A stretch of DNA of 12,744 nucleotides from Blastocatellia bacterium (GTDB lineage Bacteria > Acidobacteriota > Blastocatellia > UBA7656). The stretch is taken from contig JAKEHD010000119.1 of NCBI GenBank assembly GCA_022615215.1, positions 1-12,744 of the forward strand, read 5' to 3'. Shown one piece after another: positions 1 to 6,531 of this stretch (position 1 is the stretch's first letter; each line of letters starts with the position of its first letter). A model generated the notes under the pieces. That model searched no databases and was not told the origin of the DNA. It saw only the letters and a program-made list of their open reading frames with translations. The position numbers were made by a program, and so were the translations under genes.

Positions 1-84
1 AAGGATGAAGGATGAGGGATGAAGGATGAAGAAGGAACTTTATTCAAGTCAGTAGCCCAAGCGTCAGCGCGGGCTTCATCCTTC
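1..84. repeat. AAGGATG heptamer array with distant inverted arm
   Basis: Positions 1-28 are four tandem 7-bp units of AAGGATG, the third carrying one change (AGGGATG). A reverse-complement arm, CTTCATCCTT, lies at 74-83 and can pair with AAGGATGAAG at 22-31, leaving a loop of about 42 nt. The first 30 bases are identical to 4618-4647 at the end of hemF. The window edge cuts the context, so I cannot see whether this is the 3' end of an upstream gene, as the hemF copy is. Confidence 0.85.
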
Positions 85-107
85 ACGATGCGGTATTCAT
101 CGTTTCT

Positions 108-174
108 GCTGATAGCTGATGGCTGACGGCTGATAGCTGACGGCTGACGGCTGACGGCTGATAGCTGATAGCTG
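108..174 (+). repeat. GCTGAYR heptamer tandem array (9 full units plus GCTG)
   Basis: Nine contiguous 7-bp units start at 108, 115, 122 and so on to 164, followed by a partial GCTG. Every unit is GCTGA plus a two-base suffix; in order these are TA, TG, CG, TA, CG, CG, CG, TA, TA. The array ends 5 bp before the ribosome binding site of the ATP-grasp gene, so it must lie in its leader or promoter region. Related arrays occur at 6248-6285, 6532-6604 and 9175-9326. Confidence 0.95.
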
Positions 175-191
175 CCTTTGGAGATGAGCAG

Positions 192-1571
192 ATGAAAGTC
201 CTCGTGCTCGACGGCAACGAAAATCAGGCGGTCGCCTCTGTCCGCTCGCTCGCCCGCGCGGGTTTCGAAGTGCGTGTGGGCGCGGCCTCTTCATGGTCGA
301 AAGCCGGATGGTCTCGTTATTGCCACAGCACATTCACCTACACGGCCCCCGAACGCGACGCTCAAAGCTTCGTCCGCGCAATAGCAGAAGAGGTAAGGCG
401 CGAACCCGGCACATTAGTGCTCCCCATGACCGAACGCTCGACGCTTCCGCTTTCGGCTCATAGAGAGACGATCAAGAGTGTCGGCGGTCGCATGGTATTG
501 CCTCCCCATGCGACCGTGCTTCGCGCCTTCGATAAAAGAGAGACCACACGCCTCGCCGCCTCTCTAGGGATCGACACGCCGCAAACGGCGCTCGTGAGCG
601 ACCGTAGTCAAGCCCGCGAAATCGCCTGCCTCACGCGCTACCCCGTAGTGCTGAAGCCGCGCTCGTCGGAAGAGGTGTCCGCCACAGGCAAAGTCATCGC
701 TACGGGCAGACCCCTTTATGCGCGAAACCCTGAAGAGTTCGTCAAGGCTTTTACAGAGATCAGCAAGCGATGCTCTTCCGTGCTCGCACAGGAGTTCATC
801 GAAGGCGAGGGCGCGGGCTATTTCGCTCTCATGCGAGAAGGCGAGTTGCGGGCCGAGTTCGCGCATCGCAGAATCCGCGACGTGCGGCCTACAGGTTCGG
901 GAAGCTCCCTTCGCGTGAGCGTCTATCCCGATCCGGAATTGCGCGAAGCGGCCTTGAAGATTTTGAAAGCGCTCGACTGGCACGGAGTGGCGATGGTCGA
1001 GTTCCGTTTGAGGCCCGACGGCACGCCCGTCTTTTTGGAAGTGAACGGGCGATTCTGGACTTCGCTGGCGCTTGCGGTCTACGCGGGCGCGGACTTCCCT
1101 GCGTTGCTCGCTCGACAGGCCTTGCAAGGCGATGTAGAACCCGTGACCGATTATTACACGGACATTCGCTGTCGATGGCTGCTCGGCGACGCGCGCCATC
1201 TGCTCGAAGTATGGCGCGGAGCGCCCGCCGGATATCCCGGCAAATTCCCCGGACGTTTGCGCGCTACGGCCGAGTTCTTTACTCCAACGCGCGGGACTTA
1301 TCACGATAACTTCATGATGAGAGACCCGCTGCCCGAAATCGGCGACTGGCTGGACTTCGCTCTGCGGCGTCTCCCCGCCAGATTTAAAAAGGGTCAGGGG
1401 AGCGAAGATGGTCGGGACGCCGACTGCGGTTCCGGGGAGCAGGGGGTCGGGACGCCGACAATAAAATGTATTCATTCTGCGGTTCCGGGAGCAGGGGAGC
1501 AAAAGGCAACAAGCGGCGGTCTTATGACGCATCACGCATCACGCATCACGCAAGAGAGCAGGGGTCAGTAG
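192..1571 (+). CDS. ATP-grasp family carboligase with repeat-derived C-terminal tail
   Basis: This is probably a cytoplasmic ATP-dependent ligase that joins a carboxylate to an amine or similar nucleophile through an acyl-phosphate; the substrate cannot be read from sequence. An N-terminal Rossmann-like pre-ATP-grasp segment (MKVLVLDGNENQAVASVRSL, residues 1-20) precedes the ATP-grasp fold. Nucleotide-binding elements are VVLKPRSS (152-159) and QEFIEGEG (200-207); metal-binding carboxylates are in MVEF (268-271) and FLEVNGRFW (281-289). It resembles the predicted carboligase / carbamoyl-phosphate-synthase-like group. GGAG at 180-183, 8 nt before the ATG, supports the start. Family-like sequence stops near residue 400. 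The last roughly 59 residues are low-complexity and encoded by duplicated GC-rich DNA and an ACGCATC array, so the original stop has probably been lost. It is first of three same-strand genes, 79 nt before the PHP gene. Sure of the fold, unsure of the substrate. Confidence 0.85.
   Translation: MKVLVLDGNENQAVASVRSLARAGFEVRVGAASSWSKAGWSRYCHSTFTYTAPERDAQSFVRAIAEEVRREPGTLVLPMTERSTLPLSAHRETIKSVGGRMVLPPHATVLRAFDKRETTRLAASLGIDTPQTALVSDRSQAREIACLTRYPVVLKPRSSEEVSATGKVIATGRPLYARNPEEFVKAFTEISKRCSSVLAQEFIEGEGAGYFALMREGELRAEFAHRRIRDVRPTGSGSSLRVSVYPDPELREAALKILKALDWHGVAMVEFRLRPDGTPVFLEVNGRFWTSLALAVYAGADFPALLARQALQGDVEPVTDYYTDIRCRWLLGDARHLLEVWRGAPAGYPGKFPGRLRATAEFFTPTRGTYHDNFMMRDPLPEIGDWLDFALRRLPARFKKGQGSEDGRDADCGSGEQGVGTPTIKCIHSAVPGAGEQKATSGGLMTHHASRITQESRGQ
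1411..1498 (+). repeat. Duplicated GC-rich segment inside the ATP-grasp 3' end
   Basis: GTCGGGACGCCGAC occurs at 1411-1424 and again at 1446-1459; each copy can fold as GTCGG/CCGAC around a 4-nt loop. CTGCGGTTCCGGG followed by an AGCAGGG run occurs at 1424-1444 and again at 1478-1497. The segment therefore looks like an imperfect duplication within the reading frame, unlike the conserved coding sequence upstream. Confidence 0.8.
1527..1552 (+). repeat. ACGCATC heptamer array (3.7 units) within coding sequence
   Basis: Three perfect 7-bp ACGCATC units (1527, 1534, 1541) and a partial fourth lie in frame near the end of the ATP-grasp gene. They encode the tail peptide THHASRIT. Seven is not a multiple of three, so each unit is read in a different frame. 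This is the classic signature of a repeat translated by accident. Confidence 0.9.
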
Positions 1572-1607
1572 TCGCTATGGAAACGGTCTGTGTGTTTCTG
1601 TGTGTTT

Positions 1608-1626
1608 CCGTGGCCGCGTTCCACGG
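1608..1626. other. Short hairpin in ATP-grasp/PHP spacer
   Basis: CCGTGG (1608-1613) and CCACGG (1621-1626) form a perfect 6-bp stem with a 7-nt loop. It lies in the 79-nt gap before the PHP gene, after two near copies of TGTGTGTTTC. There is no U-run after it, so it does not look like an intrinsic terminator. It may affect mRNA processing or be repeat debris. Confidence 0.5.
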
Positions 1627-1650
1627 ACAAGAGACGAATTAAGGAATTGC

Positions 1651-2445
1651 ATGCTCAAAGGCGCTATTCACACACATAGCACATACTCGGACGGCGAGTT
1701 CACGCTTTCGGAGTTGCGTGAAATATTCACAGCCGCCGGCTGCGATTTCGTGTGCCTGACCGATCACGCGGAGTTCTTCGACTGCGACTCGCTCGCCTGC
1801 TACATCGCCGAATGTCGGAGACTATCGGACGACCGCTTTCGTTTCATCGCCGGGCTGGAGTATTCATGCGAGCGTCGAATGCATGTGCTCGGACTCGGAA
1901 TGACTTCGCTTGTAGACACTACGGACCCGCAAGAGGTGATTCGCCACATAGAAAGATCGGGCGGGGTATCGATCATAGCGCATCCGATGGAGAGCGCCTT
2001 CGAGTGGATAGAGTCGTTCGACGCGCTGCCGGATGGAATAGAGACCTGGAACTCGAAATACGACGGCCGCTACGCGCCGCGCCCCTCGACCTTCGCGCTT
2101 CTGAAGGGGTTGCAAGAGCGCGAAGCCCGCCTGCGCGCTTTCTACGGGCAAGACCTTCACTGGAAAAATCAGTATCGCGGATTGTTCAATGTGGTCAGAT
2201 GCGCGACCTCTTCGAGAGAAGACATATTGAATGCGTTCAAGAGCGGCGATTATTTCGCCACGAAAGACAACCTGGAATTGCCGTCGAACGGCGACCTGCC
2301 CGCAAAGTTGATCGAGAGTTTTCGCCGCAAGAATGATCGCTCCACTCAAAGGCGGCTTTTCGTGAAGAGGGTCAAAAAGGCGATGGACAGATTGGGCGTG
2401 AGAGTGCCCGCGCCCGTGAAGGCGCATCTGAGAAGAATTTTTTAG
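1651..2445 (+). CDS. PHP-domain metal-dependent phosphoesterase
   Basis: This is a PHP (polymerase and histidinol phosphatase) superfamily protein, expected to use a cluster of divalent metals to hydrolyse a phosphoester; the substrate is unknown. The expected motifs occur in order: HTHSTYSDG (7-15), LTDHAEF (36-42), GLEYSCE (68-74) with H78 following, IIAHP (108-112) and the late GQDLH (166-170). I place the start at the ATG at 1651 because AAGGA (1641-1645) sits 5 nt upstream and the PHP motif then begins at residue 7. An in-frame ATG at 1600 would add 17 residues read through a hairpin and repeat-like DNA with no homology signal. The 264-aa protein ends in a basic region (about 225-264, many R/K) that could touch membrane or polyanion. 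It is followed 8 nt later by the deacetylase gene, so the two are almost certainly cotranscribed. Confidence 0.88.
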   Translation: MLKGAIHTHSTYSDGEFTLSELREIFTAAGCDFVCLTDHAEFFDCDSLACYIAECRRLSDDRFRFIAGLEYSCERRMHVLGLGMTSLVDTTDPQEVIRHIERSGGVSIIAHPMESAFEWIESFDALPDGIETWNSKYDGRYAPRPSTFALLKGLQEREARLRAFYGQDLHWKNQYRGLFNVVRCATSSREDILNAFKSGDYFATKDNLELPSNGDLPAKLIESFRRKNDRSTQRRLFVKRVKKAMDRLGVRVPAPVKAHLRRIF

Positions 2446-2453
2446 AGGACGAG

Positions 2454-3245
2454 ATGATTCAGTCCGGCACAGTTTATCTGATGTATCACGAGTTGGAAAT
2501 GCCCGGCCGCCGCTTGTGCCGCGATGAAGAGGGCTATGCCCGATACGTGATAACTCAATCGGATTTTCGCGCGCACCTCGCATACCTCAAGGCGAACGGC
2601 TTTCGCGGAATGAGCGTGACCGAGGCCCTCGACCGCAACGATCATAATCGACCGGCGGTCGCCATCACCTTTGATGACGGCTGCGAGACCGATCTCCTCG
2701 TTGCAGCGCCGATGCTTGAAGAAGCGGGGTTCAATGCGACCTTCTACATAGTCGCGGGATTTACAGGCGAGCGCGGCTACCTGTCCGAGCGACAGCTTCG
2801 AGAGTTGAGCGATTCGGGATTCGAGATAGGATGTCATTCGATGACCCACAGCTACCTGACAGACCTCGACGCTGACCGACTGCGTTTCGAGATCGCGGAG
2901 GCGAAAGACCGTCTCGAACAAATCACAGGGAAGAGAGTCGAGCATTTCTCCTGCCCCGGAGGGCGATGGAACCATCGTGTGGCTCGCACAGCCGAAGAGG
3001 CCGGATACCGCTCTGTAGTCACGAGCCGCGCAGGTGTTAATTCACAAACCTCTGATCGCTTCTGCCTGACGCGCGTGGCGATAAAGCGAGGCATCGAGAT
3101 AAGCGAATTCGACAGGCTTTGCCGCGCCGAAGGGATGATCGCGCTAAGGGCTAAAGCCTCGATTCTATCGGCCGCCAAATTCATGCTGGGAAACAGCGTC
3201 TACGAGAAGGTCCGCTCCGCGTTGCTAGATAAAGCCGGGAATTGA
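2454..3245 (+). CDS. Polysaccharide deacetylase (NodB homology domain)
   Basis: This is a carbohydrate esterase family 4-type enzyme predicted to remove N- or O-acetyl groups from a polysaccharide. NodB motifs are clear: TFDDG (72-76) with the catalytic base Asp and metal-binding Asp, HSMTH (128-132) supplying the metal-binding His pair, and SCPGGRWN (166-173) for the third motif. The Arg usual at the start of that third motif is replaced by Ser, as I recall in some exopolysaccharide-associated members. YLMYHE (8-13) is the typical N-terminal strand. There is no obvious signal peptide, so it may act in the cytoplasm or on lipid-linked intermediates. GAGGA (2445-2449) overlaps the PHP stop and sits 4 nt before the ATG, indicating translational coupling. 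The gene ends 10 nt before a strong repeat-built hairpin. Confidence 0.9.
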   Translation: MIQSGTVYLMYHELEMPGRRLCRDEEGYARYVITQSDFRAHLAYLKANGFRGMSVTEALDRNDHNRPAVAITFDDGCETDLLVAAPMLEEAGFNATFYIVAGFTGERGYLSERQLRELSDSGFEIGCHSMTHSYLTDLDADRLRFEIAEAKDRLEQITGKRVEHFSCPGGRWNHRVARTAEEAGYRSVVTSRAGVNSQTSDRFCLTRVAIKRGIEISEFDRLCRAEGMIALRAKASILSAAKFMLGNSVYEKVRSALLDKAGN

Positions 3246-3255
3246 TCAGGGGAAA

Positions 3256-3323
3256 CGATGAACGATGAACGATGAATGATGAATGATGAATCCGGATTCC
3301 GGAGTTCTATGTTCATCATTCAT
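3256..3323 (+). terminator. YGATGAA heptamer array folding into a 12-bp hairpin after the operon
   Basis: Three CGATGAA units (3256-3276) and two TGATGAA units (3277-3290) are followed by the inverted arm TTCATCATTCAT at 3312-3323. That arm pairs perfectly over 12 bp with 3279-3290. The 21-nt loop holds its own hairpin, TCCGG-ATT-CCGGA (3291-3303). The structure begins 10 nt after the deacetylase stop. It lacks a clean U-run, so calling it a terminator is inference from position and structure. Confidence 0.55.
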
Positions 3324-3352
3324 ACTTCTGACTTCTGCATTTCTCTGGATGA

Positions 3353-3623
3353 CGGGTTTCCGCCCGCCTGTGATTGTGATACCTTCTTACCTTCGCGCCT
3401 TCTATTGAAGAAGGCAACAAATCCTTTACGGCGCAGTAACTATTCAGCCGCGTCAGCGGCTGCCCGATGTAGCCGGGTCTTTCAGGGCACGGAGCCGAGT
3501 CGAACATATTTCGCGTCGCGTAGCGACGGCTGAGTTCAATCGTCGCTGACGCGACGAGGTAAATGTCGGCTCGGTTTGCAGGCCATAAATGACCTGCCTA
3601 AATTCAGTCGTCCCTACGGGACG
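3353..3623. repeat. REP-like cluster of short hairpins
   Basis: At least seven small hairpins lie in 270 bp. They include GCCTTCT/AGAAGGC (3397-3415), CAGCCGC/GCGGCTG (3445-3462), CGTCGC/GCGACG (3514-3528), CGTCGC/GCGACG (3541-3556), an interrupted GCAGG/CCTGC (3578-3597) and CGTCCC/GGGACG (3609-3623). The units at 3541 and 3609 share the leader TTCARTC and are homologous. The 3514 unit is the same family in reverse orientation, directly abutting the 3541 unit. GAGCCGA (3492-3498) and TCGGCTC (3566-3572) form an outer inverted repeat around the central pair. No convincing gene lies in 3246-3676. The arrangement resembles REP/BIME elements mobilised by RAYT transposases, but no transposase is present here. 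Confidence 0.7.
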
Positions 3624-3659
3624 GGGGAAGTTGAGCAGTTACCTGGCGCAAATCATCTC

Positions 3660-3665
3660 AGGAGG
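3660..3665 (+). promoter_or_regulatory. Ribosome binding site for hemF
   Basis: AGGAGG lies 11 nt upstream of the TTG at 3677. It is the strongest Shine-Dalgarno sequence in the spacer and supports a non-ATG start. The nearby ATG at 3684 is out of frame. Confidence 0.7.
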
Positions 3666-3676
3666 AGCGCAAACCC

Positions 3677-4639
3677 TTGAGCGATGAGCGACCACTCAGA
3701 GAGCGGGCGAAGGATTTTTTCGCCGGTCTTCAAGACGAGATATGCGGCGCGCTCGAACGGCTCGACGGCCGAACTGCGTTTCGCGAGGATTTATGGCAAC
3801 GCGAAGGCGGCGGCGGCGGCCGCACACGAGTGATGGAAGGCGGGGCCGTCCTCGAAAAGGCCGGTGTGAATTTCTCCGAAGTGCATGGCGACCTCGACGA
3901 GTCCTTTGCGGCGAAGATGCCTCTTGGAGAAGGCACGCGCTTTTTTGCATGCGGGGTGTCGCTCGTGCTGCATCCGCTGAACCCTTTCGTGCCTACCGTG
4001 CATGCGAACTTCCGTTATCTCGAACGCGGCTCTGCGGGGTGGTTCGGAGGGGGGACAGACCTGACGCCTTACTATCCCTACATCGAAGACGTTATACATT
4101 TTCACCGCACGTTGAAAGAAGCCTGCGACAAATCAGACCCCCTTTTTTATGCGCGATTCAAAAAGTGGTGCGACGACTATTTCTTCATAAAGCACAGAGG
4201 GGAAACTCGCGGGGTCGGCGGCATATTCTTCGACTATCTGACGGGCGAGGCGGATTCATCCGGCGCGAGCGGCAAGCGCGATGATAAGACCGGCGGCATA
4301 GAGTTCATATTCGAATTCGTGCAGAGAGCGGGGCGGGCATTTCTGCCCGCGTATCTGCCCATAGCCGAGCGGCGCAGGAGTGAGCATTTCACGGAGCGCG
4401 AGCGACAGTTTCAACTCTACCGCCGGGGCCGCTACGTCGAGTTCAATCTCGTATATGATCGCGGAACACAATTCGGGCTTGAGACAGGCGGGCGCGCGGA
4501 ATCGATACTGATGTCGCTGCCGCCACTCGCGCGATGGGAGTATGATTATCATCCCGAACCGGGCACGCGCGAAGCCGAGGCGTGGGATTTTTTTCGGCCG
4601 CGCGACTGGCTCTTCGGAAGGATGAAGGATGAGGGATGA
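3677..4639 (+). CDS. hemF: Oxygen-dependent coproporphyrinogen III oxidase
   Basis: HemF converts coproporphyrinogen III to protoporphyrinogen IX in haem synthesis, using O2 and releasing two CO2, in the cytoplasm as a homodimer. The 320-aa length is normal. Diagnostic blocks are present: REGGGGGRTRVMEGG (42-56), KAGVNFSEVHG (61-71), PTVHANFRY (106-114), GWFGGGTDLTPYYPY (121-135), FKKWCDDYFFIKHRGETRG (161-179), GRYVEFNLVYDRGT (251-264) and SLPPLARWEYDY (280-291). Conserved His residues fall at 99, 109, 143 and 173. The TTG start is chosen because translation from it gives the expected N-terminus (RAKDFFAGLQDEICGALE). The final residues GRMKDEG are encoded by an AAGGATG repeat array, so the stop codon is supplied by repeat DNA. 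No other haem gene adjoins it. It implies an aerobic or oxygen-tolerant host. Confidence 0.96.
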   Translation: MSDERPLRERAKDFFAGLQDEICGALERLDGRTAFREDLWQREGGGGGRTRVMEGGAVLEKAGVNFSEVHGDLDESFAAKMPLGEGTRFFACGVSLVLHPLNPFVPTVHANFRYLERGSAGWFGGGTDLTPYYPYIEDVIHFHRTLKEACDKSDPLFYARFKKWCDDYFFIKHRGETRGVGGIFFDYLTGEADSSGASGKRDDKTGGIEFIFEFVQRAGRAFLPAYLPIAERRRSEHFTERERQFQLYRRGRYVEFNLVYDRGTQFGLETGGRAESILMSLPPLARWEYDYHPEPGTREAEAWDFFRPRDWLFGRMKDEG

Positions 4640-4697
4640 AGGATGAAAACCGGAGCGAAGATGTCGATTCATCCTTCATCCTTCCGCCTTCATCCTT
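4618..4697. terminator. 30-bp inverted AAGGATG arrays between convergent genes
   Basis: An AAGGATG heptamer array (4618-4647) faces its reverse complement at 4668-4697 across a 20-nt loop. The arms match at 27 of 30 positions by my hand comparison. The left arm overlaps the last 22 bases of hemF; the right arm ends 24 bp before the last codon of the convergent metalloprotease gene. The position suits a bidirectional terminator, which is inference. The left arm is identical to positions 1-30 of the window. Confidence 0.7.
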
Positions 4698-4721
4698 TCT
4701 GAACCCTTGGTCAGACTTCGG

Positions 4722-6209
4722 TTAGAAGAAGAAGACAGCCGAGGATTTGGTGCCTTCCACGACTATCAGGCTGTTGGAGCCGGAAGGTTTGAGATTCAAA
4801 TCGCCCTTGCACTTGATCTTTTTGCCCGCGCTGTTGACCGACTTGGGCACGATAGTCGCGCCGTTCAGGATGACGAGAGAGTTCTGAGAAAAATTCTGAC
4901 CGACGACGACGATCTTTTTCGCGGACTTCACATTTACTTTCGTGACGACAGGCGCAGGCAATTGCCCGCCTGCCTGATCGGGGTATATGGTCAGGACGCC
5001 ATCTATATCGTCGCTCGCAAGCGTGGCGTCGCGCCCGTTTCCATGAGCGAAGGCACGCATTATGGCCGCGTTGTCTGAAGGGTGGTCGAGACCTATCGCG
5101 TGGCCGAGTTCGTGGCAGGCCACCTCTGCGAGATTGGCAGAACTGGCAAGGAAGCACTCCATGTTTTTATTGAAAACCACGTCGCTTTCCACTATACGCC
5201 TGAAGGTACGGCCGTTCACGATTTTGGTTTGAGAAGTCCAAAAAACGGTCGTCTGAGCGAGCACCCCTGAGCACCCGCTGGGCGGGTCGAGTTGATTTTT
5301 GCAATCGCCGAACGAAATCACATTGATGCCATCACCTTCGCTGCCGCAGCGGTCTGTTTGATCGCCTGTCTGAAGACGGATATTGGCCCCGCTCTGCACG
5401 CGCCAGGCATCCATAGCTCTCGTTAGTTCAGCCGCCGCCCCTCCCTCGATGGGCGACCTGTCGGGATTCACGCGAAAGACCACAGGCTGGCCGGAATCGG
5501 GTTCCATCCATCTGATCCCATTGGCGAAGAGGACGAAATTCAGCGAGTAGTCGCTCCCGCTCGTCTTCCTGGCCTGATATTCAACGGGCACGGCCTGCAC
5601 GATTTGCCACTCTCGCTCGGAATCGATGCGAGCTACCAGGGCGGCCTCGCGGTGAAGCGTCTCTTCTATTCTGCGAACGTAGTCCGCGAACGGAGCGCGA
5701 TCTGTCACCTTTTGATTATCGCGGCGTGCGAGTATTTGCACTCCGGTTTCATCGACCGGACGTGTGACGATCTTTTCTCCCGTCGCCGGGTCTTCTTCGA
5801 CTAAGAACATTCCCATGAATGCGTGGGCTACACGGAGGGTTCCCGATGGGCCGGTATTGAGGTAAAGAAGGACTTGCTGTCCCCGCAAAAATGTCGGCTG
5901 GCCGAAGACCCGCACGCCCGCTCGCCCCACGACTCCGCCGGGCTGTTTGAGCACTATCGTTTCGGCGGGTAAATTTCCTTTCAACACGCGGTCCCGGCTT
6001 ATCTCTATATAAGTCCAAACAAACGTGCCCGCGTCGTCCCACGCGCTTATGACGGAGCGAACCTCGCCCGTGATTATGAATCGGGAGTTTACTACAAGCT
6101 CCTCATCCGAGAGCATACGGACGGTAGTCGCCTGAGAGTGTGAGGCCAGCAAACTGATTGTTAAAAGCGATAGAACGGATTGAACGAGTCTCCTGCAAAA
6201 TCGTTTCAT
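4722..6209 (-). CDS. Secreted matrixin-type zinc metalloprotease with IPT-like C-terminus
   Basis: This is a predicted exported metzincin protease. Residues 1-28 look like a signal peptide: basic MKRFCRR, hydrophobic VLSLLTISLLA, then SHSQA before the likely cut. Residues 30-200 form an N-terminal domain with the motifs VLKGNLP and LKQPGGVVG. It is familiar to me from other secreted proteins, but its role is unclear and it may be a prodomain. The catalytic domain (about 230-412) contains HELGHAIGLDH (366-376), with three zinc His and catalytic Glu, and the downstream Met-turn around IMRAF (383-387). Residues 419-495 form a small beta-rich IPT/TIG-like domain resembling the end of the PPC protein at 7799-9079. 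Six Cys in the mature chain suggest disulfides. AGAGGA lies just upstream of the ATG. It is convergent with hemF. Substrate unknown. Confidence 0.9.
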   Translation of the reverse strand: MKRFCRRLVQSVLSLLTISLLASHSQATTVRMLSDEELVVNSRFIITGEVRSVISAWDDAGTFVWTYIEISRDRVLKGNLPAETIVLKQPGGVVGRAGVRVFGQPTFLRGQQVLLYLNTGPSGTLRVAHAFMGMFLVEEDPATGEKIVTRPVDETGVQILARRDNQKVTDRAPFADYVRRIEETLHREAALVARIDSEREWQIVQAVPVEYQARKTSGSDYSLNFVLFANGIRWMEPDSGQPVVFRVNPDRSPIEGGAAAELTRAMDAWRVQSGANIRLQTGDQTDRCGSEGDGINVISFGDCKNQLDPPSGCSGVLAQTTVFWTSQTKIVNGRTFRRIVESDVVFNKNMECFLASSANLAEVACHELGHAIGLDHPSDNAAIMRAFAHGNGRDATLASDDIDGVLTIYPDQAGGQLPAPVVTKVNVKSAKKIVVVGQNFSQNSLVILNGATIVPKSVNSAGKKIKCKGDLNLKPSGSNSLIVVEGTKSSAVFFF

Positions 6210-6224
6210 TATTTTCCTCTTGGC

Positions 6225-6240
6225 CGGTCTGGGGCGACCG
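6225..6240 (-). other. Leader hairpin upstream of the metalloprotease gene
   Basis: CGGTC (6225-6229) and GACCG (6236-6240) form a 5-bp stem around a 6-nt loop, about 16-31 nt upstream of the metalloprotease ATG. It could sit in the 5' leader mRNA near the ribosome binding site. No function is shown. Confidence 0.4.
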
Positions 6241-6247
6241 TCGTTTT

Positions 6248-6285
6248 CAGCTATCAGCCGTCAGTCATCAGCTATCAGCCGTCAG
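6248..6285 (-). repeat. GCTGAYR heptamer array upstream of the metalloprotease
   Basis: Read on the plus strand, a partial CAG is followed by CTATCAG, CCGTCAG, TCATCAG, CTATCAG and CCGTCAG, each 7 bp. This is the reverse complement of the 108-174 family. It lies about 39-76 bp upstream of the minus-strand ATG and reads GCTGAYR toward the gene, the same relative orientation as array 108-174 has to its own gene. Confidence 0.9.
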
Positions 6286-6297
6286 TGGAAAGTTCTG

Positions 6298-6356
6298 AAC
6301 CACAGATAACACGGATTTCTCAGATATTCTCTGTGTTATCTGTGTAATCTGTGGTT
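6298..6356. repeat. AACCACAGATAACAC imperfect palindromic repeat
   Basis: AACCACAGATAACAC (6298-6312) is matched in inverted form by GTGTTATCTGTG and then AATCTGTGGTT (6333-6356). On the minus strand three 9-bp units, ACAGATTAC, ACAGATAAC and ACAGAGAAT, run in tandem. Similar sequences are, to my knowledge, scattered in many environmental bacterial genomes and give rise to spurious QITQITQ peptides. Confidence 0.8.
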
Positions 6357-6408
6357 GGTCTTCTGACCACCGACCACTGACTGCTAAAAACGAGAACTCG
6401 AAGGCAGC

Positions 6409-6431
6409 GCCCCACAGGAATGTCGTGGGGC
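6409..6431. other. GCCCCAC/GTGGGGC hairpin
   Basis: A perfect 7-bp stem, GCCCCAC (6409-6415) with GTGGGGC (6425-6431), encloses a 9-nt loop. It is about 200 nt downstream of the glycine-zipper stop and has no adjacent U-run on either strand. It may be a stable RNA structure or a protein-binding inverted repeat. Confidence 0.45.
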
Positions 6432-6531
6432 TTCTCAAAGCCAATGATGATAGGGGCTTAAAGTTGCGCGCAAAAACTGAGTGAAACCATGCGCTACCGG
6501 CATTCAAACATACGAAGATGAGGGTGTCAAT

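Noticed and set aside
108..174. CRISPR array
   Set aside because: The units are contiguous 7-mers with no unique spacers and there are no cas genes.
97..333. Minus-strand open frame with SAISYQ-type peptide repeats
   Set aside because: The repeats are the GCTGAYR array translated; the rest is antisense to the ATP-grasp gene.
564..1535. 323-aa minus-strand open frame
   Set aside because: It is opposite the ATP-grasp gene and begins in repeat-derived sequence; no family features.
1600..1650. Upstream ATG start for the PHP gene
   Set aside because: It adds 17 residues from hairpin DNA; the ATG at 1651 has a well-placed AAGGA and fits the family N-terminus.
3276..3533. Open frames on both strands in the REP-like region
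   Set aside because: They consist of hairpin and heptamer sequence and show no protein-family signal.
6268..6507. 79-aa minus-strand open frame containing QITQITQ
   Set aside because: Its sequence comes from the AACCACAGATAACAC repeat and has no upstream ribosome binding site of note.
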